Shown here: piece after piece, positions 1 to 10,996 of the stretch | Position numbering within the stretch: position 1 is the first letter of the stretch | Layout: each line of letters opens with the position of its first letter | Origin: Mucidula mucida | Taxonomy: Eukaryota; Basidiomycota; Agaricomycetes; Agaricales; Physalacriaceae | Length of the DNA: 64,000 bases | Direction of reading: 5' to 3' | Assembly (NCBI GenBank): GCA_015501055.1 | Contig: JADNYV010000096.1 | Coordinates: 62,001 to 126,000 of the forward strand | Translations under genes and position numbers: made by a program | Notes under the pieces: generated by a model | The model's database searches: none | What the model saw: the letters and a program-made list of their open reading frames with translations, nothing else | Told to the model about the DNA's origin: nothing

Positions 1-2476
1 TTGAAGCGACGAAGCAGATGCTTAAGCAAACACATCTGAAGGTGTTTAAAGGAATTAACATACCTTTCTCGGCCTTGGAAAAAGCAGCAGTCCAGGCCCA
101 GTTCATGCGCGCCACCATATCCGCAAATCTCCCCTTTCGCTGGACTGATGATCCCGAAGTCATTTCACTCTTCCTCATGATGCGAGCTACGGCCGACGAG
201 GTAATTCCTGAGCGTTGCTTGCTATCTGGAAAGCTGCTCAATATGGCGGCAAACAATATTGACCAAGTTATTCATGAATCTGTTCACCGAAAGCATGTCT
301 CTATATCGTATGTACACGTTTGGATGATCTATGTCTCTTGCTGATTCAACATCCCCAGCACGGATGGATGGAAGGACAACTCACATAACAGTGTAACGGG
401 GGTTCATATTGCTTGTCGCGGAAAGGTACATGTTGCATCCTTTTCTCGGTCGCTACTGACAGTAAATCAACAGTCGTATCTGGTAAAATTGGTCAAGACG
501 AATAAGCAGAAGAAAGATGGCAAGTCGTACTGCGAGTTCTTCCTGGCCGTCATCGATGAGACAGAGGCAGTAACGGCTGCATCGTTGTGCTGTGTTGCTG
601 CGACAACGATGGTGGGAGTCATAAAGGAAGGGATCTGATGCCATGTAAGCGCCCGTGGCTTCTAGTAGCTCCGTGCTGTGCTCATTAGGTAAGTGTTCAC
701 CAGGAATGTATTAATCAGATTATGACTTACACCCATTTGGTAGTTCCAATTGACTCTCGGCGACTACTTCAAAGAGAATTTAATTGCCGCCAAGTATGCA
801 GAGCAGGCAACTGGCCTGATTGGATGGCTCTTGAACCATCAGAAGGTTTGCGCCATCTTTGATGATGTTCAGTTAAGCAAGACGAACACTGTTCTTGCCG
901 TTATTGTTGCTAATCTAACTCGCTGGACTACTCATTTCCTTGCGTTTGACCGTCTCATGACGTTAAAGCCATCACTTCGTCAAGCTGCTATCCTTCAACG
1001 AGACGAGATCATTGCTGCACAAGTCGGAGCCGAGAAAGAACGCAAGGAGCACAATAGACTCAAGACTGCTGCCGAAGAACATATCAATCTCATCAACAAT
1101 GCGGACATCTGGAAAGGACTTGAGGATGTCCTTTGCGACATCGAGCCCATCTGCTACGGAACCAACATAAACCAGACGGATCACACTCGTCTTGACGAGG
1201 TTTTGCTCATGTTCGCGGGTATCTTTCGTTATTTTGATGCTCATGCTGTACGCTCCGTTGCTCAAGGCATGACAAAGCGTATCGAGAAGCGCTGGAAGGC
1301 ACTAGACCAGCCCATCTTCATCTTTGCTCTGATCCTCAATCTGTATGAGGGTGTCTCGCGTTTTGGGAAGAACGCGGGCATCAATGCCTTTGCATTGAAC
1401 TCAGCATTCTTGGAGGTCTGTTTCCTATTCATCGTTACTATGCAAACATTAACGACATTTACAGCTTTATAAGCGTGTTAACTCTCGTCCAGATCCATCA
1501 ATACCTGCTGACGAGTTGGCTGAGCTACGTGCCACGAAGGAGAAGGCAGTGTCTATTGCCTTTATGGCATATCTTGCTGGTCGTGGCTCGTTTAGGGATT
1601 GGAAAGAGCACGAGGCGACGTTTTCCGAAACCAATGTACGTGTTCGGCGTTGTTTACATGCACTACTACTTATTCTATTGAATCTATTCTAGGGAAAGGA
1701 TCCTATCTTAGTCTGGGAGCAGTTTCTCGACGATGAGAGTGTATGTGAGCTGGCGGAGTTCGCAATCATGCTGTTGGATCTCGTCGTCAATCAGGCTGGC
1801 ATGGAGCAAACATTTTCCGAGCAAAAGTGAAGAAGACAGACCGTCGCAATTTATGGCGCTTCATAAGCTGGAGAAACTGTCCAAGGTACGTGGCTAAATC
1901 ACAGTTCTTCTCTATATTAATTCTTATCGTTTCGCCCGATCTAGGTTGGTGCTGGCATCCGCAATGAGCATGTCAGAACCAGGCTTGTGGCGGCACGTCA
2001 GAAGCGCAAGAATCACAATTCCGAGCGAGTAGCATCACTCTTGGAGGTGCCTCAATATGCTGATCTTCTCGATGACTCTAACGGGTCCAACACTGACGCG
2101 ACAATCCTCAACCGCACCGGTTCTCATTAAATCCAAGAAAGACTGGCGGAATGAGATAAAGAAATGGGTGGAGGAGGAACAAGCTGCCAGCAATGAGGAC
2201 ATCAATATGTCTTCTGATGAGGAAGGAGTCCCAGGAACTTCCGCGACAGCCTCTAGAGGGCCATCAAAATCCCGTAAAGTCCTGCCAGCCACGCTACGGA
2301 AGCTGTTTGGTGGTGATGGTGTGGCTCGTCCGGTTGATACAACAGGTACTCGCACACGTCAACGTGCGGCGTTGGATGAAGAGTCGTGATTAATGGAGCT
2401 GTTGCAGGCCGAGTATGCAGAAGAGGCTCCCAACGACGGCGCGCTTGAAGGATCGGGCGATGATTTCGAGCCGTAA
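1..2476 (+). pseudogene. hAT-family transposase, degenerate, 5' end outside window
   Basis: The conceptual product is a hAT superfamily DNA transposase (RNase H-like fold, cut-and-paste). Spliced pieces in order are an N-terminal block (18-307), then DGWKDNSHNSVTG after an intron ending near 360. A CCDNDGGSHKGRDL block follows near 600-640, and a long core at 745-1415 begins QLTLGDYFKENLIAAKY. The hAT C-terminal dimerisation block (WEQFLDDESVCELAEFA) lies at about 1705-1800 and an acidic tail runs to the TAA at 2474. Lesions are visible: a frameshift near 575, a TAG at 686-688 where a Gln codon would fit, a frameshift after TFSEQK near 1825, another near 2130, and a TGA at 2387-2389 in the place of an Arg codon with open frame beyond it. 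Introns at 308-359, 689-743, 1417-1469 and 1637-1692 look normal. The element is dead; family assignment is confident, exact exons less so. Confidence 0.8.
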
Positions 2477-2570
2477 GTACATGATGTAATCTGTATTACG
2501 CGACCACTTTAAGGTCTCTAATTAAGGCTTTGTTTAAGCCCTCTAAATACCTTGAGGCCTTAACAAAAAT

Positions 2571-3836
2571 CTAGGGCTCAAATGAGGCCTCTATAACAAC
2601 ACTGGGTGGCGATGCAGGTGGTGGAGGTAGGAGAGGGGAGTTTGGACGTGTTGCAGGATCAGAGAAGGAGCTATGACGCAAAGAAGGGGTGGAAACTTGT
2701 TCCTGTGGGATGTCTGGCGCTTGGGGAGGTGGAGGATCAAGAGCGGGAGGAGGTGGATGAGGAGGATCACCAACATCATCAATATTGTTGTTAATGATAT
2801 TGTGTATGGGATCAGGGTTTATTGGAATTGCCGGTTCCAAGGTGTGATGTGCCAAACCCTCCTCAAAAATAATGTCCCGCAATTCTTTAATCATCTTCAG
2901 TTCCGGAATCCAGATACGATAACCCCGTCGACCCATATAGCCAATGAGAACGCCCGCAACAGATCTATGACCAAGTTTTCCATCCCCGCCATGCAGTATT
3001 TTTGCAAACGCCTTGCATCCAAATGGGCACAGATGAGATATATCCTGTTGCTGATGCGTCCAGACTTCTGCAGGTATCTTCCCAGGATTACGCGCAGATG
3101 GGATGAAATTCCGGATGTACACATGCATATTTGACGCTTCCCCCCAGAAAGAGTGTGGTAAACCCGCTTCTTCCAGCATAGTACATATACCCTCAATAAC
3201 AGTACAATTTGCGCGTTCAGCGACACCGTTTGCAGACGACAAATATGGAGGAACCTTCTCAATAATGATCCCAAAATGTTGGCAGTACTCGGTCATTAAA
3301 TCATTGTCAAACTTGCCACCACCATCAAAATGTACGTGCTTCAACTTCTTGCCCGTCTGCCCCTCTGCCATGACATGATACGCTCTAAATGTGTCCAGTA
3401 GCTCTGTCTTTGTTTTCGTCCACAGATGATATGGGACTCGGTATGTTGAATGTCCATCTGTAACACACATCAGGTATGAATGACCACCTCTGCTTTGTGT
3501 TTGTGCCTTCCCCCACATATCCAGATGAACGTGTTCTAAGACCTCGGTCTCCGGTGTAACAGTTTTGTCAAATGGACGTCACACATGCTTTCCATAGATG
3601 CAATCAACACACCTTCCAGACATCTTCCGCTGCGTGATCTTGAGCCCATCAAACAGACCTTTCAACACCATTTCTTCAATCCGCCTGACATCAATGTGAC
3701 CCAAACAACAATGCCAAGTTTTAAGATCTATTGGTCGTTCATGAGAACGTGCAAACACCACAAAAGCAGGGTCGTCCAAAATATCAACACTGTATATCTT
3801 GCGCAATGCAGTCCCCCGGAACATGACACCCTTCAA
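2571..3836 (-). pseudogene. copia GAG-pre-integrase and integrase core, interrupted
   Basis: Residues from 3836 form the GAG-pre-integrase zinc region (WHCCLGHIDVRRIEEMVLKG, then CVDCIYGK), an HHCC-type finger. A TGA at 3579-3581 interrupts the frame where CGA (Arg) would fit. Beyond it the rve integrase core runs to 2571. It begins with WGKAQTQSRGG and CVTDGHSTY, then HVHFDGGGKFDND (second acidic position) and ANGVAERANCTVIEG (catalytic Glu). The last ~110 residues are a proline-rich linker that normally precedes reverse transcriptase. The piece ends there, so the element is 3'-truncated on its own strand. Confidence 0.85.
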
Positions 3837-3845
3837 TATGGGGGT

Positions 3846-5269
3846 TTAGCCATCCTTGTTATATACAACCAGCTTTCTGTTTTCCCAAATGCCACGGAAT
3901 CCACTCATGTCTAGAGTTGAAACCGATATAAGATTGTGCGCTAACGCCGGGGTATAAACTGCATTCTTCAAGATGATGTTGTGGGGCTTCCCATCAATGT
4001 GCGTCCGGAATTTCATGTTGCCAAGCCCCAGAACTTTAAAACACCCTCCATCTTTAATTGCCGTTGACCCCTCATTTCCTTCCAGTGACTCAAACATTAT
4101 AAAATGTGCACAATCCGGGATGCAATGTTCAGTTGCGCCAGAGTCAAGAAAAGTCGAGTACAATGACAGTTGTGTTTTATTTGTCATGGTTGGGCAACAT
4201 AAAGGGTCATTAAAGATTTGGTACACACTAGTCTCCTTCCCCGCGTCGTCAACTCCCCCGCCTAGAACAGAATTTTGGAATCCCGAACATCTGCAATCCA
4301 AGTAGGGATCAACAACTGAATGCGGCTGGGAGATTTTATGTGCACCTCTCTTATTGATGGCTGAAGCAAGAACATAGGTTTTGGCGGCAGTGATGACATT
4401 ATTAGTGGTATTGGACGATGATGTGGAAGATGTGGTGTTTGCGTTGGCAGATGCGGCGTTGGGTGTCTTCTTCTTCTTTCCCTTGGCCTTGTACCACTTA
4501 GGTGCTTTGCCTTGGGCACCTCCACCCTCAGCCCAGCACCTATCCTCAGTATGTCCTTTCTTCCCGCAATTTCCACACACCGGGACCGCTTTTGTCGACG
4601 AAGAAGTTGATGCAGCCAGAGCAGTTGCCTGTTCCTTCTTGGCGTTCTGTTTAGCCGTTTGCGCGGCGAACTCCTTAAGACGGTTGAGCGCCTTTGTCCA
4701 AGGTACACTAGTGAACGTTGAGATCAGTGTGTTGTACAACGGCGGAGCGCCATGAGGAAAATTGTGCAAAAATCTTTGTCCTTAATGGCGGCACCGATGT
4801 GGTTTGCCTCCATCCAAAGGCAATGCATTGTCTTCAGGAATGCAGCAAAATTATCACCATTGCAGTACCTCTTGGCGCGGAGGTTGTTCTCGGCGGTAAT
4901 CTTCCCCACTTCCGTTGTGGAATTGTACTCGGCAATCAGGGCGGCCCAGACATTGGCGGCGGAATTAGACTTGTTGACACCGCAATCAATGGGATCACAA
5001 ATGTTCTGGACAATTAAGGCCGCAGTGTGCCGGTTGCGAAGTTCCCATTCAAGTGACAACGGATTGGGGTCATTCCACTGTGTGGACGTCCCGGAAAGGA
5101 AAGGGGCAGATAGGCCAGAGGGTTGGGTGATGGATCCATCGAGGTAGCCAAGTATTCCAGCAGATCCCACGGCAAGGATAAGCTGGCTTTTAAAAGCCAA
5201 CCAATTGCTGTCTCCATCAAATTGCTTTTCCTCGGAAAATGTCTGAACGGTGGGTGGGCAATTAGACAT
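3846..5269 (-). pseudogene. copia gag with zinc knuckle, followed by aspartic protease
   Basis: Gag starts at 5269 (MSNCPPTVQTFSEEKQFDG) and reads as the UBN2/retrotran_gag type: a tryptophan-rich start (NWLAFKSQL), then ALIVQNICDP and AANVWAALIAEYNS. A one-base shift near 4748 moves the frame; reading resumes with PPLYNTLISTF and leads to the CCHC zinc knuckle CGNCGKKGHTEDRC near 4575 and a lysine-rich stretch. The retroviral-type protease motif FLDSGATEHC is near 4150, with the catalytic Asp in DSGA. The knuckle would package the element RNA and the protease would cut the polyprotein. Not functional as it stands. Confidence 0.85.
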
Positions 5270-5413
5270 GGTCAGGGGTAAGAGGCTTTGATGAGGGCGT
5301 TGATGATGGGGCAGATGGGGATAAAATGTGTGTGGGTAATGCGGGCGTGTTTGAATGCTTGTGAGTCAATGCAATCCTTTGTTAATGGTTGTTTAGAGCA
5401 CCAGTCTCATAAT

Positions 5414-5561
5414 CTGTAGAAATAGCACATGTATGAGTGGACTAGCTCAGACTGTGAAGGTAACAGACTGTATTTATACCTGTAGAAATAGCACATGTAT
5501 GAGTGGACTAGCTACAGTAGAGTAAGCAATGCTCACCTTAGACTGTGAAGGTAACAGACTG
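5414..5561. repeat. Duplicated short blocks between two copia fragments (possible LTR remnants)
   Basis: A 34-base block beginning CTGTAGAAATAGCACATG occurs at 5414-5447 and again at 5480-5513. A second block containing GACTGTGAAGGTAACAGACTG occurs at about 5449-5470 and 5540-5561. The pair lies exactly between the 5' end of the gag fragment and the 3' end of the reverse-transcriptase fragment. That is where LTR sequence would sit if the two copia pieces came from tandem or recombined elements. The blocks are too short to define LTR ends. Confidence 0.6.
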
Positions 5562-6330
5562 AGGTGAGATGGTAATGAAGTATGACATATAAGGAGCGCA
5601 ATCGGAAACTAACCACATAGCATAGCCACTGAGTGGCGGATGGATCTCCTTCAACACTGGCCTGTCTGTTGCATATAATCTCCATACCCAGGAGCCAACT
5701 GATAGGCCCCAACAATGTGATCTTAAACAGCTGAGCAATGTGTTTATGAATCTCAATGATGAGTGTGGGTGAACTGCCCGTAATGGTGCAGTCATTGACA
5801 TGAATTGCGAGGATGATGATATCTGCACCGGTAACAAGTCTGAATACCGCATGGTCCTTCTCGAGTGCAGTAAAGCTGAGTGTGGCGAGAGCAACGGTAA
5901 GCTTCTTGTACCACTTACGAGAGCTCTGCTTTAAACCGTAGATTGTCTTGTGCAGACGAAGAAGATATTGATGTTGATTCATGAATTCAAAGTCCGGAGG
6001 CTGTTCCATATACAGCTCTTCTTCATTGTCAAATTCTCTGTTTAAAAATGTGCCGTGAAAAGTTGATATCCCAATTGTTACGTGCGGCAATGGCGAGAAT
6101 GATCCGGAGTGATGCAAGTTTGGCAACAGGTGTGAAAGTGACGAAGTAGTCGATACCCTCAACTTGGGTGAATCCTTGCGCCACGAGTTGGGCCTTGTAC
6201 TTGTCAATGATTCCTCTGGCCTTCTTCTTGATTCAGAGGACCCACTTGGATCTGATGACATCGGGCGAGGCATGTGCCCGCTTGTATAAGTGTCCGGATT
6301 TCTTCTTCAATTGCTTTTTGCCACAACGGC
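5533..6330 (-). pseudogene. copia reverse transcriptase, 3' part (downstream of MULE insertion)
   Basis: On the minus strand the frame enters from the MULE junction with WPLWQKAIEEEIRTLIQAGTC, the usual start of a copia reverse transcriptase. It continues through ELYMEQPPDFE, LLRLHKTIYGLKQSSRKWYKKL, and IILAIHVNDCTITG. The last is the position of the catalytic YVDD and reads HVND here, so one catalytic Asp is lost. At least two frameshifts lie between 6290 and 6000. The domain stops after LLGMEII near 5660; the RNase H region is missing. The 5' part of the same domain is at 10277-10757. Confidence 0.85.
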
Positions 6331-6339
6331 CAGTCTGCA

Positions 6340-6590
6340 ACCAGATGCAATACACCCAGCACGGGCGTTGGCACGTGACCCGGCCACTGCCGCGCGAGGG
6401 TTTGAACCCGGCCACATTTATTTGCGAAGTTTTTTGTATCGTCTCTACCGTTGATATAGTACATTTTCTGAAGGTAGAATGAGTTCAAATAACATTGTTT
6501 TGAGTACTAGAAGTTGCCGCAAGTGCTCCAACATGTATAACACTGGTTTTGTGGCTGTGCACATGGACTTGGTCAACTCCGATCGCAGGA
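6340..6590 (+). repeat. Left terminal inverted repeat of the MULE
   Basis: Pairs with 10020-10267 on the opposite strand. Similarity is high from the tip to about 6588 (GACTTGGTCAA followed by CGATCGC versus CGGACGC) and then disappears. Long TIRs of a few hundred bp are a hallmark of this superfamily. The open frames seen in it are shared by both ends and are probably not genes. Confidence 0.9.
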
Positions 6591-7051
6591 AGTCTTTGTT
6601 GACACGTCACCGGCGCAACGCTCAGCATATAACATTCCTCATTTGCGTCGCATATGCACATTGACAAGACGTCAGTGATGAGTAGAGTACTGTAGTACTA
6701 ACAGATCTATTCATATGCACAGCCCTACAGAATTTCAATATCGAGACTTTCCTGTTTCTCGCCCTCTTCCCTTGCCCTCGCCGACTCATAGCCCATCGTA
6801 TTTGCTCGGAATCATTGTTCAGATTGATTGCCACCCCGTGCCCATGTCGTTTGCCGCACTCTTCCATTGGTGAAGACATGCACATCCGCCACCATTTGTC
6901 CGGCATTCTTCTCAATTGTACTGCATGCAATGCTCTTGACCCAGATCTTGGAGCCAGATGTTTCCAGAGCTATCTGCTCTTCCATTAGCCGTGCAGCGTC
7001 ACATAGTGCTTTAGCTTGTGTCAGAAGCTTGGCCTTTGCAGCTTCATACTG

Positions 7052-9914
7052 TTATTCAAGAGTCAAAGAATTATAACTGAAAGATGATAAGTTACACACC
7101 TCGTTGTCCTCATCGTCGCTCTGCACGGGTGAGGAGCTTGATAAGACAATGGGGCAGTCCTCATCTCCGGCCTGAGGCATCTGTCTATGTGTCTTGTGTG
7201 TTTGGGCCATGGTAGGATGTTCTTTGCGCTTTCCGAGAGCCGTAGAACTGTGTTGCGTCAGAGGACAATCATCACCGTTTGTGACAGAGCGCTCGGAATT
7301 GGGAAGATTGGGAAATGCAGCCTTTCCCTTCTTGACAAGATTGGGGTGTCGATAGAAAGGCTGAATATGCCGGCGGACAACATCTTGGAAGAACCGCATC
7401 GGTGGTTCTTCCACAGCCTGTACCAAATGCTTGCAGAGACAGTATGCATTATACTTCTGCTGCCCACAAGTACCGGTCCAGCGCTCCACATTCGTGATAA
7501 AGGTGCCATGCATGTTTGCCTTCCCTCAGTGGCATCCACAACCGCTTGAAGGCAGTCTGAAGTGGTGTCAACTCCCTTGATCGTCCGGCACGGAAGTCAT
7601 CCTTGAAAGTTGCCATCTTCGCTTCAAATCAAGGATTCACCTCGGTAATCAAAAGCCAGATGAGCTGATCAAGACGTGGATGAAGAAGGTGTTGTAGAGT
7701 TCCATGCTTCAGAAAGCGCCAGAAGTTCTTGACAGTCATGGTGGTGCGCAGTCAACAAAGAGAGGGCAATGAAGAGTGTGCCCAGAGCTTCCACTTCAAG
7801 GAACAGTACCAGGAAGTCCACATATACCCCCACAGCTCCCAAAGTCCGTGTTGGTAGCAGAACATGTACATCTCATGTACTGCATTGTCCCGAATCTCTT
7901 TCGCTGTGCGGTATCAACCATTGCGCCCAGGAAGTAAAGGATGTTTGCAGAAATGTTTTGTGAAGATGTGGAGAGCTCGCATGCGATGTGGTGCTGGGCA
8001 AAAGGTGTATCCTTGCGGAGTTGTAAAGACTGAGTCAAGTGTATCGTCACCATTGTCTTTGTTGAATTGCCAAGATGGTCTGTTGTCCTGGTCCCAGTTA
8101 TCCGGGTTGTGCATGTCCTCAATCCCAGAAGCCCATGCATCAATCTGCCTCAAAGCAGACTTTGACTTCTTGGACGCAGACCTGGGCTCACTCTCATCTG
8201 ACTCAGACTCATACTCCGAGTCGTCTTCTGGTTCAGCTGGCTCAGTCATCCGTTGCGCGGGTATGGTAACTGTGGGCCGACTAGGTGCACCATTAATGAT
8301 CAGTGATGGAAGTGCCTTGCTAGCAACTAATGTTGCAGCCTGAATCTGATCTATGAATTAGTGAATCAAAAGCATAGTACACTTTGCATACCTGAGCAGG
8401 ATCCCGGATCTGATTGACCGGAACAAATGACTTATCAATCCAGTCGTACTTGTGAAAGGCATCATCAACATTGTAGTGTTTTGGATAACGGCTCAGTGTT
8501 GCAAGACGGACCTTAATGGCGCGCAGACAATGCCAGAAGCACAGTTGGTGCTTAGCGGGGAGCGCCTTGATAAACGCGTTGATTTTGGTCAAGTCCTTAT
8601 TGGACAACGTCTGAAGTGGTGAAAACTCCCACTTCTCATTGAAGTGATTGAGAAGTGAGTGCAAATAAGCCTCTTTCACCCTGGGTGCGCCACTATTGGA
8701 CTGTATGAGGAGGTATCCTAGCGGACAACCGGATCCATAGACCTCGCCCAGAAGAGCGTAAACTTTGAAGTTGGATTTATTGGTTTTGACTAGTCAAATG
8801 ATGTGTTAGCAGGACGTGCTGCATGGAATCATTACTTACATGTTGAATCAAGCACAACTTCCACAATCTTACCGCCCCATTTGCGAATGAGGTTCGGCAT
8901 ACTGAATGCAATTGCAGTATATCCATTGTCGGCATTCTCAGGCATAGGGATTGACTTGATATGATAGGCCGTGCCCAGGGGTATCTGACTGAACTCATCA
9001 ATAAGCTTCTTTGATGACTTGAGTTCGTCGTCATCCCGCTTCCATTCGCTCTGATGGTTCTTCATGTAGAGATGGTGAACTGCGCGCCAAGAGAAGTTTG
9101 GCTTTGGATGAGTTTTCAGAATTTCATTCCACAACTATGCAGAGTCCAATCAGCATAACAAAAGGCAGAACATTGTCAACACTCACTTTGGGTCCCCGCA
9201 ACCAAGGGTTCTCATTGACAAACTGCTGCACCTCAACAGGAACATCAATACAGAAGTACGGCACATGTTTGTCAATATGCTTCAGACAAACAAACAAGTC
9301 ATCTGTGTCTGGACATGCCCATACAGTCAGCCATCCATTACAGTCAAAGCCGTGCATGCAGTCCTTGTTGCGTTGTTTTTCCTTATTTGCAACTTTGTTT
9401 GGCTTCTTCTGATGCGACACAAGCTGTGCGCAGTGGTACATGAAGGTGGTGACCTGTGTTCTCTTGTGGTTGTAACGGCTCTGATATCTACAATGCTCTC
9501 GTGATCAGGTACATCTGAGAAGAACTTTAAGCGGATCACGTACTCAAAGCGGTAGCCAAGTGTGTCCCAGATAACCTTTGACAAGGCATCAGCGTGTTTA
9601 CGCGCGTTGTTAGTAGCCATGGGCAGCTTCACGATAGCGGTCCGGACTTTGTCCTGGTTTGGGGCGGATAGTTTCGCCACAAAGTCATCTAAAGAAAGTA
9701 CATCCAGTCCCGCAAATTGTGACATGTTGTCGCCCTTTTCCTTTGCATTATTGGGTTCTCCAGGATTAGATTTGCTCTTTTCAGCGCGTGTTTTGGCCTT
9801 CCCGGTGTTCTTACGCGCGGTGCAGTCAACACAAGTCCGATTGTAAATGATGCCGGTCGGTCCGAATCCCGGGGCTACGCCAAAATGAGAATGGTCTAGG
9901 GGCTTCCACTGCAC
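7052..9914 (-). pseudogene. MULE transposase with SWIM zinc finger, degenerate
   Basis: Read on the minus strand, the product has an N-terminal Cys-rich region (TCVDCTARKNTGKAKTR near 9840) and a block CMHGFDCNGWLTVW. The MULE catalytic core follows: KIVEVVLDST around 8840 (first Asp), then LSNKDLTKINAFIKALPAKHQLCFWHCLRA (8520-8620), the D..H.LC.WH signature of the superfamily. An acidic spacer precedes FCPAPHRMRALHIFTKHF near 7970 and EIRDNAVHEMYMFC near 7880. The C-terminal SWIM finger is TGTCGQQKYNAYCLCKHLV (CxCxnCxH) near 7430. Introns separate the blocks. A TGA at 7752-7754, a stop near 7635 and frameshifts near 7500 and 7900 break it. The segment LKHGTLQHLL has Gly where relatives tend to have Glu. 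Confidence 0.85.
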
Positions 9915-10019
9915 GCAGCTTGAGCAGAATCAGGTCTCAGTTGCCATTTGGAGTGAGATGCGAGCCAGAGTACGAGAAGCTGATGGAGGACACGTTTGGC
10001 AGATGGCAGGCACCAGCGA

Positions 10020-10267
10020 AGCGTCCGGATTTGACCAAGTCTGCGTGCACAGCCACAAAACCAGTGCCATACATGTTGGAGCACTTGCGGCAACTTTTAG
10101 TACTCAAAACAATGTTATTTGAACTCATTCTACCTTCGGAAAATGTACTATATCAACGGTAGAGATGATACAAAAAACTTCGCAAATAAATGTGGCCGGC
10201 TTCAAACCCTCGCGCGGCAGTGGCCGGGTCACGTGCCAGCGCCTGTGCTGGGTGTATTGCATTTGGT
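10020..10267 (-). repeat. Right terminal inverted repeat of the MULE
   Basis: Inverted partner of 6340-6590. The transposase reading frame begins just inside it, near 9914, so the promoter for the transposase most likely lies within this repeat. Confidence 0.9.
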
Positions 10268-10276
10268 CAGTCTGCG

Positions 10277-10757
10277 CGTTGTTTCGCTTCCTCAAATACA
10301 AGCTCAATAGCCTCGGACTCCGATATGGCAGCAGCCATGGCCATTTCCAGCTGCTCTACTGGCATTTCAACGTAGCCGGCCTCGGGCAATGCTGCAGACA
10401 ATTTTCGCAATGGTTTGGATGACTCAGCCATTTCTTGGGCCTTTTGTAACGGCTTTCGGGCGTGTTTGCCCTCGCAGATATTCGCTGGGTCAAGTCCTTC
10501 GCGTTGGAGCAAGCCGCCAAGGAAGTCTGGCAGCTGGGAGGTGTTGGTGGAGATGGGTTGGGAGACAACGTTGGACTAGGCCTGCTGAAAGGCGGCGTAG
10601 TGGGTGCTGGCAACAGCGGGAGAGGTACAGAAGCGGGATTAGGTATGTTTTTCGCATTTTTACTGCTAAAAGTTGGCTGAATGCCTTTGTCCTTATTCTC
10701 CCCTTCATTCAGCATACTTTCTTTTACTTTTGTATTCTCCCTCTCGTCAAATTTCAC
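10277..10757 (-). pseudogene. copia linker and start of reverse transcriptase (upstream of MULE insertion)
   Basis: This is the other half of the split reverse-transcriptase fragment. A proline/serine-rich linker (10757 to about 10500) shifts frame into REGLDPANICEGKHARKP and then MAAAISESEAIELVFEEAKQRAD. That sequence joins without loss to WPLWQKAIEEE at 6330 if the MULE and one copy of its 9-bp duplication are removed. The linker type (GLDP..GK..RKP..A) is the one seen between integrase and reverse transcriptase in fungal copia elements. No integrase is found above 10757. Confidence 0.8.
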
Positions 10758-10996
10758 GCTTCTTTCAACGTCAATGCTGTGGTTGTCCTCACAGTAGATT
10801 CAATGTCCGCTGGTCTCGCTATCAAAGCCGAGCCAGCAACCAACGTGTTCTGTGGCGTACATATAAATCCTTGCCTTCCTTCTACAATGGAATCGGGCAG
10901 AAGACCAGGTGATTCGGTCGGCGCGTTGGTACAGGACTACAGCTCCGTGTTGGAGCATAGGTAGTCCTGCTGCTTCACGTCCAGCGTCAAATCAGA
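10758..10996. other. Non-coding gap, copia end to Vps62-like pseudogene
   Basis: Moderately AT-rich sequence with a run of T/C-rich stretches. I see no domain, tRNA or repeat here. It probably contains the old promoter of the pseudogene starting at 10997 and the lost upstream part of the copia fragment. Confidence 0.5.

Larger units (their letters stand above)
2571..5269 (-). mobile_element. Ty1/copia retrotransposon fragment: gag, protease, integrase
   Basis: The minus strand carries the first half of a copia polyprotein in the canonical order gag, protease, GAG-pre-integrase, integrase. Reverse transcriptase and RNase H should follow below 2571 but are absent. The open frame stops at 2571 in a proline-rich linker after the integrase. 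Frames are broken at about 4748 (one-base shift inside gag), near 3840, and at a TGA at 3579-3581. The adjacent reverse-transcriptase fragment at 5.5-10.8 kb lies on the wrong side for this copy. It therefore belongs to a second element or to a rearranged tandem pair. No intact LTR pair was found. Confidence 0.85.
6340..10267 (-). mobile_element. MULE (Mutator-like) DNA transposon with long TIRs, inserted in a copia reverse transcriptase
   Basis: The element is 3,928 bp. Its ends are inverted copies starting ACCAGATGCAATACACCC (left) and, on the opposite strand, ACCAAATGCAATACACCC (right). The inverted repeats run about 250 bp with few differences. The flanks are CAGTCTGCA at 6331-6339 and CAGTCTGCG at 10268-10276, a 9-bp target-site duplication with one mismatch, the size typical of Mutator-like elements. 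The mismatch is a C-to-T change at a CpG on the minus strand. Inside is one degenerate transposase gene on the minus strand. Removing the element restores the copia frame ...AKQRAD-WPLWQ..., which proves the insertion order. Confidence 0.92.

Noticed and set aside
6395..6420. T-arm-like sequence GGGTTTGAACCCGG in both MULE TIRs, suggesting a tRNA
   Set aside because: No acceptor stem, D-arm or anticodon arm can be built around it; it is simply part of the inverted repeat.
6479..6664. Small ORF in the MULE TIR (MSSNNIVLSTRSCRKC...) also found at the other end
   Set aside because: Both copies exist because they lie in the inverted repeats; the two frames diverge at the repeat boundary and have no known domain.
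8075..8343. Plus-strand frames opposite the MULE transposase
   Set aside because: They mirror the acidic spacer of the minus-strand transposase and carry no independent signal.
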